This document shows positions 20,423 to 28,884 of a DNA stretch of 64,000 nucleotides, in pieces. The stretch covers positions 1 through 64,000 of the forward strand of contig LUQO01000012.1 in the NCBI GenBank assembly GCA_001627865.1. The letters are read 5' to 3'. The notes below the pieces were generated by a model. It was not told the origin of the DNA and ran no database searches. It saw nothing but the letters and a program-made list of their open reading frames with translations. Both the position numbers and the translations under genes were made by a program. The DNA is from SAR324 cluster bacterium REDSEA-S27_B3. GTDB taxonomy: Bacteria > SAR324 > NAC60-12. Every line of letters starts with the position of its first letter. Positions within the stretch are counted from its first letter, which is position 1.

Positions 20423-20681
20423 TTAATTAATTTACGAAAAATAGAAACATATTTTTCGCATTTTCTTTAGGGAGGGTGATGATTGTATTTAATAAGTAAC
20501 AGAGTTTCTTAAAACATGTTAAAAGGTTATATTGCAATAAAACACTACGTACAGTATTGATTCTTTTCAGACGCAAATCAAGGAAAGAAAAACTTATAAA
20601 CCCCTGTTCCAACTTACCAACCGTGCTTTAGACAAAGCCTGGTTGGTATTTGGTATATTTAGAGAAACAGCGGTCAGATGA

Positions 20682-20990
20682 TCATGTGACTGATCCACTC
20701 GGATTAGTTTCATAATCCTTGTTTTCCCAACAATCCCATGAATCATCCACCAAGGACCCCATTCCCAGACGAGAATCAGGCTCTACGTTTGCCCGAAAGA
20801 CGTCTTTATGAGCATTCTCTGAATTCTTTGAAGACTTTTCAATTTCACCACCTTTTGCAAGGAATGCCTTTGTTGCAAGTTCAATATCTTCACTTGTTGG
20901 AAGTCCTTTGGCAGAATTTTTACCGCTTTTCCCCTTAATTTTCCTTCCTGAACCAAAACGGTTACTATGTCTATTAAATATTTTATTCAT
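20682..20990 (-). CDS. Hypothetical protein
   Basis: 102-aa ORF, basic N-terminus, no recognised family. Confidence 0.5.
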   Translation of the reverse strand: MNKIFNRHSNRFGSGRKIKGKSGKNSAKGLPTSEDIELATKAFLAKGGEIEKSSKNSENAHKDVFRANVEPDSRLGMGSLVDDSWDCWENKDYETNPSGSVT

Positions 20991-21163
20991 ATCACTCCAT
21001 CATTCATTAACATCTAATTCTTTTGGCAAATATGTTATCAAAAATTCTTGCTTTTGTAAAGTTAAAAAAGCAAAATATTTTTGAAAAATGAGGATGGAAT
21101 TCTAATAACAGTAGATAATAAAATTCAGACAGGCTGATTATTTTATAATAGATTTATCCTTTT

Positions 21164-21460
21164 TTATCTGAAATGATTCAGGTATTTTTCCCACTCCATT
21201 GGCAGTAAATTTTTTTTCATGTTATTACAGGATTTGCAACACGGGACTAAATTAGATTTTATGCTACGTCCGCCACGAGCAAGCGGTACGATGTGATCCA
21301 TAGTAAGTTTTCGTGCGGGAGTGATGGTTTTGCAATAATAACATATATTGCAGGCTCTTCTGTTTTTCCACCATTGAGATTGCCTGAGTTCTCTGGCTTT
21401 CTGTTTTTCACGGCGGATAACATGCGGATCAGATTCGCTATGCCAATCATCAATTTGCAT
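21164..21460 (-). CDS. HNH endonuclease
   Basis: 'CYYCKTITPARKLTMDHIVPLARGGRSIKSNLVPCCKSCNNMKKNLLPMEW' HNH/zinc-Cys signature. Confidence 0.93.
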   Translation of the reverse strand: MQIDDWHSESDPHVIRREKQKARELRQSQWWKNRRACNICYYCKTITPARKLTMDHIVPLARGGRSIKSNLVPCCKSCNNMKKNLLPMEWEKYLNHFR

Positions 21461-22809
21461 TAAAACCTTCTAGGAGTCCAGTTGGGGGAGCCTTCCTCAA
21501 AATCTTTTGGTGTACGGGTTAAACGTCTTCGTCCGGAACCATCAACAAACATTACATACAATTTATCCTTTCCGGTTGAAGAAGATACATAAACTATTTG
21601 ACGGCCATCAGGAGACCAGGAAGGCTGTTCTGAATTGTATCGTCCCCTGGTTAGAGAGTGATCTTCACCAGTAAACGGATCCATCAAATGAATTTGGCTG
21701 TAACCATATCTGTATTTGGAATAAGCGATGAGCGTACCATCCGGAGACCAAACAGGATCACTGCTGCTTCCTCGGCCAAATGTTAGTTGAAACGGAATTT
21801 TTGTGCCCAGTTGTAAAATAAATATTTGCTCATGACCTTTGCGGTCTGAAACGAAAATCAATTGCTGATTATCCGGAGATAAATCTGGAACTGTGTCTAT
21901 GGCTTTGTGAGTTGTGAGCCGTGTTTCCTTTCTCTTTCGTCTGTCAAAGGTATACAAATCCGTGTTGCCCTTACGGCTGAGCGTCACAATCAACTTTTGT
22001 CCACTGGAAAACCATGCGCCGCCGCTTACACTTAAAAAATTATTTGAAACAAGCGCTCCGGAGTTGTTTGAGTTAAGCAGCACAACAGGATGATTCTTTA
22101 GATTAAGATCATCGTAAATGATAGAGGTCCCTCTGCGGCTTAATGTTGTGTAAACTATGGCATCACCTTGAGGATTCCATTTCGGCAGCAAACTTATATT
22201 TGGATTGCGGGAAATTGCGGCAAGCTTTTTCCCGTGTGTATTGACTCGAGCAATTATTTTACGACGCTTAGGTTGTTTGAGAGTAAAAGCAATTGTGCTG
22301 CCTAAAACTCCTTCACGTCCGGTTAGCTGAGCTGACAAATCGTTGATCAATTTCATCAAGTTTGATTCGCGGAAACGACCCTTCCGCAATGTTAATGCTA
22401 GTGGAAACAACTCCACCCCGTTGTTATCCGCCACAGTCAACATTAATTGCTTTGAGATTAATGTGCCTGAATTTGAATTATTGCGTTTCAACTCCAGGAT
22501 AATTTTCATATCCACATCATCTCCGCCTGCAGTCCGGCAACTTTTATATCGGGAATTTGTCACCAGAAACACACCGCTCCAACAAAGGTTACGATCAATA
22601 ATTCTTAACCATCGACTGGCTGCGGATTGTTCAGAGAAACTCTTCTCTGAAATCAAAGCTACACTAAAACGAGCAAATCCAAGTCCACTGATTACAATTT
22701 CCTCACTGGAATATGTTTGTGCACGTGCATCAGAAGAGAAAAAAATAAAGAAAACCGGTAAGAAAAAACGCAGATACCGAGCTGCAAGAAAATTCATTAT
22801 TAAGGGCAT
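21460..22809 (-). CDS. tolB: TolB-like periplasmic beta-propeller protein
   Basis: WD40-like repeats 'PKWNPQGDAIVYTT', 'PDLSPDNQQLIFVSDRKGHEQIF', 'PVWSPDGTLIAYSKYRYGYSQIH', 'PSWSPDGRQIVYVS'; signal peptide. Confidence 0.9.
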   Translation of the reverse strand: MPLIMNFLAARYLRFFLPVFFIFFSSDARAQTYSSEEIVISGLGFARFSVALISEKSFSEQSAASRWLRIIDRNLCWSGVFLVTNSRYKSCRTAGGDDVDMKIILELKRNNSNSGTLISKQLMLTVADNNGVELFPLALTLRKGRFRESNLMKLINDLSAQLTGREGVLGSTIAFTLKQPKRRKIIARVNTHGKKLAAISRNPNISLLPKWNPQGDAIVYTTLSRRGTSIIYDDLNLKNHPVVLLNSNNSGALVSNNFLSVSGGAWFSSGQKLIVTLSRKGNTDLYTFDRRKRKETRLTTHKAIDTVPDLSPDNQQLIFVSDRKGHEQIFILQLGTKIPFQLTFGRGSSSDPVWSPDGTLIAYSKYRYGYSQIHLMDPFTGEDHSLTRGRYNSEQPSWSPDGRQIVYVSSSTGKDKLYVMFVDGSGRRRLTRTPKDFEEGSPNWTPRRF

Positions 22810-22831
22810 CAGTTAATTTAACATCCTCACA

Positions 22832-24196
22832 TCAATTCTGTGGAGCCTGAATTTTAATCGAGACAATATATGGGGGATTTTCCGCTAAAGCTTTTGGCAG
22901 AGGATCCAGCACAGCATTTCGCACAGCAAGTTCTGCTGCCTTATCAAAGGCCGAGGATCCGCTGGATTCTTTTATTTCATGGTAAATAATTTCTCCTTTC
23001 GCATCTATATTGAGCAGGATTCTGACAAAAAAATTCGAAGAATAGCTCCCAAGTTTTGGAATAATCCGTGTTCTTATGTGCAGATTATATTCCTCTCCAG
23101 CAAGCTGAGCCAATTTTTTACGCTGCAAGTAACTGGTATTAGGAATCTCATTTAATTTCTGTTCATCATCCTGTTCAAGAATTCCTATATCCGGAAGATT
23201 ATCATCAATTTTTACTTCTTGTGGAAATATTTCCTCCAGTGTGGTTTCAGATTTGACAGAAGGTTTAATTGGAGCAATTACTGGAATTTCAGGCAAAGAA
23301 GGCTGGGATTTTTTTGGCAACTTTTCAAACTGTAGCTCTTTTGGTTTTGAAAACTCAGGTGTGCTTAATTTTTTCGGCTCAATCTTTACAAGTGGACTTT
23401 CAGCTTCTTTGGAAAAAGACTGCATTGATTTTGGCAGTTCCTGAACAGGAATCTCTACCGGTTTGGAAAACTTAGGTGTACTCAGTTTTCTTGGTAGAAT
23501 ATTTTTCATTTCAATCTTTGGTAACTCAATCTGACTTGGCGATAGCCTTGATCTTTTAGAAGTCAAAGGCGAAAGAGGTACAGGGTCTTTGCTCACCTTT
23601 GGCAGTTTCTGAATTGAGTCTGACAATTTTGGAGGTGAAAGCAAAGGTTTCTTAGGAATCTTTATTTTTTGCAGTTTTGGTACACTTGCTTGTTTTTTTT
23701 CAGGCAGTGAAGGTTTCAACTTTGGTTGTGACATTTTAAGACGTGGTGCTTCCGGTTGAGATAAAGCCGGTTTTGGAACAGATGAATTTTTTATAGAATC
23801 TTGAATGACGGGTTTCTTCAACAAAGGCTGTTTGGAAACAGGTTTTATCGTTTTTTTTGGCAGCCTGGCATCAAGTTTATTCATTACCGGCTTCTCAACA
23901 GTACTTTTTGTTTTACTAATTGGAGTCGTGCGCTTGGGTGGGAGTTTAGCATAACGGACACCTATTTTTGCTCTAATCGGCGGTGGTTCAGGCACCCACA
24001 TCTCAGAGAACACTCCAATCATTACCACCAGAACAAAATGAAGCAGCACTGAGCCTATAAACAGCAATGAAAAAAGTCCTTGATCGTAGGGTAAAATCAG
24101 TTTTTCAAAATTACTGAGATTTCTTGATGAAGAAGGGAATCCGGCTGGAATACCGGGAAAACCAACAAAATTTCCTATTTTTTGAAAAAAATTCAT
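22832..24196 (-). CDS. TonB/TolA-like energy-transducing protein with Lys/Pro/Ser-rich periplasmic linker
   Basis: Single N-terminal TM (LLFIGSVLLHFVLVVMIGVF), long K/P/S-rich region, C-terminal TonB_C/TolA-like 'FFVRILLNIDAKGEIIYHEIKESSGSSAFDKAAELAVRNA'. Confidence 0.85.
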   Translation of the reverse strand: MNFFQKIGNFVGFPGIPAGFPSSSRNLSNFEKLILPYDQGLFSLLFIGSVLLHFVLVVMIGVFSEMWVPEPPPIRAKIGVRYAKLPPKRTTPISKTKSTVEKPVMNKLDARLPKKTIKPVSKQPLLKKPVIQDSIKNSSVPKPALSQPEAPRLKMSQPKLKPSLPEKKQASVPKLQKIKIPKKPLLSPPKLSDSIQKLPKVSKDPVPLSPLTSKRSRLSPSQIELPKIEMKNILPRKLSTPKFSKPVEIPVQELPKSMQSFSKEAESPLVKIEPKKLSTPEFSKPKELQFEKLPKKSQPSLPEIPVIAPIKPSVKSETTLEEIFPQEVKIDDNLPDIGILEQDDEQKLNEIPNTSYLQRKKLAQLAGEEYNLHIRTRIIPKLGSYSSNFFVRILLNIDAKGEIIYHEIKESSGSSAFDKAAELAVRNAVLDPLPKALAENPPYIVSIKIQAPQN

Positions 24197-24384
24197 TTTT
24201 TTCTTGTCAAGCCTTGACTAATTTTTCAAATAACTATAATTCTTGTATCGTCAATGATAATTGTTGTTATGTAACCATTGATATAATCTGAGTTGCAAAG
24301 TTGCATTTCAGGTTTTGAAAAATCAAAGATAGTTGTGTTTTTTACCCGGCAAACTGTCTAATTTGTTAATCTTTTTACAGGAAA

Positions 24385-24666
24385 ATGACTATGACTAAAT
24401 CTGACCTTATTGATGCTATCGCAGCAGACACCGGTCTGACAAAGGCTGACGCAGACCGTTGTTTAAAGTCTTTCACTTCAAATGTTGAAAGTGCGCTGAA
24501 AAGAGGTGACTCTCTTACATTGATAGGATTTGGCACATTCTCTGTGTCAAATCGTGCAGCACGTACTGGACGTAATCCTCAAAATCCATCTCAAATTATA
24601 AACATTCCAGCATCAAGAAGCGCTAAATTCAAAGCAGGCAGTAAATTGAAAAGCGCTTTAAACTAA
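24385..24666 (+). CDS. HU family DNA-binding protein
   Basis: 'MTKSDLIDAIAADTGLTKADADRCLKSF...LIGFGTFSVSNRAARTGRNPQNPSQIINIPASRSAKFKAGSKLKSALN'. Confidence 0.96.
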   Translation: MTMTKSDLIDAIAADTGLTKADADRCLKSFTSNVESALKRGDSLTLIGFGTFSVSNRAARTGRNPQNPSQIINIPASRSAKFKAGSKLKSALN

Positions 24667-24677
24667 AAAGTAGTTTC

Positions 24678-24720
24678 GCAGGGTTCAAGGTTTCAAAAAT
24701 ATTACCCCCTTGAACCTTGC
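24678..24720. terminator. Candidate hairpin between convergent HU and PBP1A genes
   Basis: GCAGGGTTCAAGG (24678-24690) / CCTTGAACCTTGC (24708-24720), 13-bp arms with one wobble, 17-nt loop; no strong U-tract. Confidence 0.4.
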
Positions 24721-24745
24721 TGCACATGCTTCACTTTACTTCCGT

Positions 24746-27130
24746 TTATAGTTCAGGTTCTCCTTCCACTTTTGTTTCTCCCGCTGACTGCTCAGCTTGA
24801 ACACACCTTCCGGAAACTGACATATCTAAAACAGGCTCTGTTCCGGATTTATAATGTTCGTCCTGAATATTATCAGGTATATCACATGGTATAGCCCTTC
24901 TTCCGGACTTGTGAATTTTAATTGTTGTTATACCCGGAGGCTGAGGGAATTGCTCTGTAGGCAAATTTGATACAGCATTTTTCATAAAGTTTATCCAGAT
25001 GGGAGCTGCCGCTCTGGAGCCGGTTTCAGATCGTCCCATTCTTCTGGGTTTATCAAACCCAACGTAAACACCTGTTAATAATTGAGGGATGTAACCGATG
25101 TACCAGGCATCGACGCTATCATTGGTAGTACCTGTTTTCCCTGCTGAGGGTCGTCCAATTGCCCGAGCTCGTCGTCCGGTACCACGCTGAACCACATCCT
25201 GTAAAACATTGCTAATCAGAAATGCTGTTGCTTCCGAGGTTACTTGCTGCTCTTCCGGAACACTTGATTCCAGAATTTCACCATTCTGATCCTCAACTCT
25301 CAAAATATAGATTGGTTTAACCAAACGACCCTGGTTTGCAAAAACTCCGTACGCGCTTAACATTTCCTGCAAAGTGACAGACAATGATCCTAAACAAGTT
25401 GTTAGATTTTTCATCATTTCACCTGTGATGCCAAAACGTCTACTGTATGTAATGACCTTTTCCGGTTTTAATTCTTCACAAAGTCCAATTGTAGGCAAGT
25501 TTAGACTTTTAACCAGCGCTGTACGCAGAGAGACTTTGCCCATAACCTTATCTCCATAATTTTTCGGAGTCCATATTTCAGCATCTCCTGCAGTCTGTAT
25601 ACCAGTAGCATAGGCTCTTGGGCTGTCAATTAACTCACTGCTCAAAGTAAAACCTGCATCAAGTGCAGCAGAATAGACTATTGGTTTAAACGATGATCCC
25701 GGTTGTCTCTTGGCCTGTATAGCACGGTTAAACTCACTCTCGCCAAAACGGTAACCACCGGACATTGACAAAACCTCCCCTGTCTTTGGATCCATCGCCA
25801 ATAAGGCTCCATTAACTAACGGTTCCTGATAAAGCTGAAGTCGAAAGTAATTACTATTTGAGTCATAATCTGCAAGTCTGACACTTATTTCATCACCTGT
25901 TTCAAATATTTCTGATGGTTTAGAAATTGGTGTTGGTCTTTCATCTTTGAGTATATCTCCGTTTCTCCATGTACTGATATTGTTCCATTCAAGAACCCCT
26001 GAAGACTCTCCCAGTTTCACAGTCACTTTTTCATCACTGACATCACTCACTATTCCGGAAACAATGTTTCCGAGATACAATGAGTCAATCTTAAAAGGAT
26101 TCCCATCTGCTGATTTTTCTATATAACTTTCGTTGTCCGAGACATGCACATTTTGTATCCCACGGTAACCCTGCCGTTTTGTTAATTCCAATATACCTTT
26201 TCTCAGGGAGTCATGTGCACTAGTCTGAAAGTTTAAGTCCATTGCCAGAAAAACTTTCAGGCCACCTTGATAAAGAACTTTCGAGCCATATTTCTTTATC
26301 AAGTAACGGCGCACATGTTCCACATAGTATGATGTTGCTTCCGTGGTGGAATCATGTACACGAATCAGGCTGATTGGTTTTTCAATTGTTTTCTGCAATT
26401 CTTGCTCCGAGATGAAACCTTCGTCCCTCATTCTTCGCAAAACAACATTGCGCCGTTGCTTTGCAAAATCAGGATTTATATGAGGTGCATAACGAGATGG
26501 CGCTGGAAGTATCCCGACTAAAAGAGCACTTTCCGCAAGATTTAACTCTGAGGCATGTTTGCCAAAATATCCCTGTGCCGCTGCCTCAACACCTTCCCCA
26601 TTGCCTAAATATACTTTGTTCAGATAGAGTGAAAGTATTTCCTGTTTGGAAAACTGCATTTCCATACGGAAAGCAAGCAGCATTTCTCGGAGTTTTCTCA
26701 CGATCTGTTTTTCTCTACTCAACAAAAACAGTCTGGCAGTTTGCTGCGTGAGTGTGCTTGCGCCTTGAACTATCCGTCCTGCCCTGAGATTTTCCAGAAA
26801 GGCTTTGGGGATTCTAAGCGGATCTATCCCGAGGTGTGAAAAGAACCGTGCATCTTCGGCGGCAATTAAAGCCTGTACTAGGTGTGGTGGGAACTGTTCA
26901 TACGGAATCACAATCCTTCGTTGAATAAACAGTTCGTCGATTTGATTTCCTTCACGATCATATAGCACAGTAGGTAATACGTCGTTCCGTTTGTGGAGTT
27001 CATCTTCAAGATTTTGTGGTAAAGTTTTACTTAGCTCATACAGATAAACTCCAAGAGCTGTCCCGGAAACAACACCAATTATTATAATTATCCAAAATGT
27101 GATCTTGAAAAAACTTGTTATCACTTTCAT
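24746..27130 (-). CDS. Penicillin-binding protein 1A (transglycosylase/transpeptidase)
   Basis: GT51 'IAAEDARFFSHLGIDPLRI', 'QGASTLTQQTARLFLL'; TP 'RQPGSSFKPIVYSAALD', 'SLNLPT', 'GKTGTTND'. Confidence 0.96.
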   Translation of the reverse strand: MKVITSFFKITFWIIIIIGVVSGTALGVYLYELSKTLPQNLEDELHKRNDVLPTVLYDREGNQIDELFIQRRIVIPYEQFPPHLVQALIAAEDARFFSHLGIDPLRIPKAFLENLRAGRIVQGASTLTQQTARLFLLSREKQIVRKLREMLLAFRMEMQFSKQEILSLYLNKVYLGNGEGVEAAAQGYFGKHASELNLAESALLVGILPAPSRYAPHINPDFAKQRRNVVLRRMRDEGFISEQELQKTIEKPISLIRVHDSTTEATSYYVEHVRRYLIKKYGSKVLYQGGLKVFLAMDLNFQTSAHDSLRKGILELTKRQGYRGIQNVHVSDNESYIEKSADGNPFKIDSLYLGNIVSGIVSDVSDEKVTVKLGESSGVLEWNNISTWRNGDILKDERPTPISKPSEIFETGDEISVRLADYDSNSNYFRLQLYQEPLVNGALLAMDPKTGEVLSMSGGYRFGESEFNRAIQAKRQPGSSFKPIVYSAALDAGFTLSSELIDSPRAYATGIQTAGDAEIWTPKNYGDKVMGKVSLRTALVKSLNLPTIGLCEELKPEKVITYSRRFGITGEMMKNLTTCLGSLSVTLQEMLSAYGVFANQGRLVKPIYILRVEDQNGEILESSVPEEQQVTSEATAFLISNVLQDVVQRGTGRRARAIGRPSAGKTGTTNDSVDAWYIGYIPQLLTGVYVGFDKPRRMGRSETGSRAAAPIWINFMKNAVSNLPTEQFPQPPGITTIKIHKSGRRAIPCDIPDNIQDEHYKSGTEPVLDMSVSGRCVQAEQSAGETKVEGEPEL

Positions 27131-27229
27131 AACATTCGAATCCTAATCCGATGTAAAAATAAATTACAGAGTTTTGTGTGCGGTATATTTAAGGAATAAG
27201 ATTGTTATTATAAAAATACTGATGTTTTC

Positions 27230-27745
27230 TTACTTGCTTTGAGTGTCCTGGAATGCATGTTCTGCCATAGATATTGCCCTGGAACGTACTTCATCTGAAA
27301 AATCATTTACCTGAAATTTTTTTATTAAATCTGTGAAGCTATCATCAATAGAGTTTGTTTTAATCTCCAATAAGATGTTTTTCAGTAACAATGCATCTTT
27401 TGTGGAAAGTTCTCCTAATGCGGACTTATGTTTTGAAATTGGTGAAGTCCCTTGAAAAACATCTTCAGATGTATAAAATAATTTGGTGGCTTCACACCGA
27501 CAGCCATGTTCATGTGGTAACTCTGGAGGGGTTTTTTGCTTAAATTGCTTGCCATAACGAATACCATCGCTTTCAAGGCATGACACAGGAGTGTCCCAAT
27601 CTAAATAGGTTTGCAACTCAATTGCTTCAATTGTTGTGATGAAGGGATCGGATTCATTATTTTTTCCTGGAAAGATGTGGTTTTTTTTAGTCCAAATCCA
27701 ATATAGCAATGCTACAGCAACAGCCGCGATAAATAATTTCAGCAT
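27230..27745 (-). CDS. Membrane-anchored hypothetical protein with HxxCRC-type motif
   Basis: N-terminal TM 'LFIAAVAVALLYWIW'; 'CLESDGIRYGKQFKQKTPPELPHEHGCRCEATKLFYT'. Confidence 0.65.
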   Translation of the reverse strand: MLKLFIAAVAVALLYWIWTKKNHIFPGKNNESDPFITTIEAIELQTYLDWDTPVSCLESDGIRYGKQFKQKTPPELPHEHGCRCEATKLFYTSEDVFQGTSPISKHKSALGELSTKDALLLKNILLEIKTNSIDDSFTDLIKKFQVNDFSDEVRSRAISMAEHAFQDTQSK

Positions 27746-28114
27746 GATTCAGCAGACTGACAAATCATCATTGTATGGGAAAAATTGTGATAATTGTCGA
27801 AAAACCATAACATTTAATATTAAGTGAATTACCAAAAACATTCAAGCTGAACATCATTCGAAGAAATTATACAATTTCAGGTAACAACCAATCATTAATA
27901 AATGAGAATCCATCAGGTTTGCAAAACAAAACAATTTAATTATGTTGAGTAACTGACTGAAATTTTTCACTTGAAATAAACAATAATTGCACATTGACCA
28001 TGTTAGTAATTTTTTAGCAATTGACTGAATACCATGTTTTAAGAATAATAACTTCTTATCAAAAAAATATAATCCTGAAGCAGAATTTAACTACCTATAA
28101 ATCCCACACAATCA

Positions 28115-28864
28115 ATGGAGCGTCCCTTAAAATTTATTCTTGAAGACATTGTATTTGGGCCATTGCTGCTTATAACATTACTGACATGTGCCATTCTGCT
28201 ACTGTTCAAACAAAGGAATTTTTCAAAAATATCATTTCGCACACTGATAGGAAGTTGGGTTGTTCTTATTCTTGGCAGTAATACATTGTTTTTTCAAGCT
28301 GTTTCATATCCGTTAAAATTTTTGACTCCAAAAAGCGTAAAACATCACAGTGACGCAATTGTAGTTGCTTCTGCAGGAGTTCATATGTCTGGCGCACCTA
28401 CACCAGGCTCAACACTGAGGGCACATGCTGCAGGCAAATTATATTTAGAAGGGCTGGCTCCTCTTGTAATAATTACAGGAGGTGTAACTAAACCGTATCT
28501 TCACCCTGTAAAAATCAAGGGGATGGCCATTATTCTCCAAGGGATGGGAGTGCCTTCACATAACATCATCATAGAAAACCGTTCCACAGATACTTATAAA
28601 AATGGAGTAGAAACATCCAAAATATTGGAAAGATTAGAATTGAAAACAGTGCTTCTTGTATCTCATGATTACCATTTGTTTCGTCTTGTTTCAGTGTTTA
28701 AAAAACTTGGAATTGAGTCCTATGCATATGCCGCAAATCAGTCCTATCCAAAAAAATCAATCCCATGGTGGCGCTACTTTGACTGGGCTAATTTCAATCG
28801 AATCCAGACTATCGCACATGAATATTTTGGGCTGCTTTCGTACAAATTCTCAAATCGGATATAA
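28115..28864 (+). CDS. YdcF/SanA-like DUF218 membrane protein
   Basis: 'DAIVVASAGVHMSGAPTPGSTLRAHAAGKLYLEGLAPLVIITGG', 'IIENRSTDTYKNGVETSKILE', 'VLLVSHDYHLFR'. Confidence 0.92.
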   Translation: MERPLKFILEDIVFGPLLLITLLTCAILLLFKQRNFSKISFRTLIGSWVVLILGSNTLFFQAVSYPLKFLTPKSVKHHSDAIVVASAGVHMSGAPTPGSTLRAHAAGKLYLEGLAPLVIITGGVTKPYLHPVKIKGMAIILQGMGVPSHNIIIENRSTDTYKNGVETSKILERLELKTVLLVSHDYHLFRLVSVFKKLGIESYAYAANQSYPKKSIPWWRYFDWANFNRIQTIAHEYFGLLSYKFSNRI

Positions 28865-28884
28865 ACCACTCACTCATCTAAAAT

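Noticed and set aside
20427-20612. 61-aa minus-strand ORF in the 20.1-20.7 kb gap
   Set aside because: AT-rich composition, no ribosome-binding site noticed, no recognisable family.
22343-22816. 157-aa plus-strand ORF antisense to tolB
   Set aside because: tolB has clear beta-propeller motifs; antisense ORF has no recognisable features.
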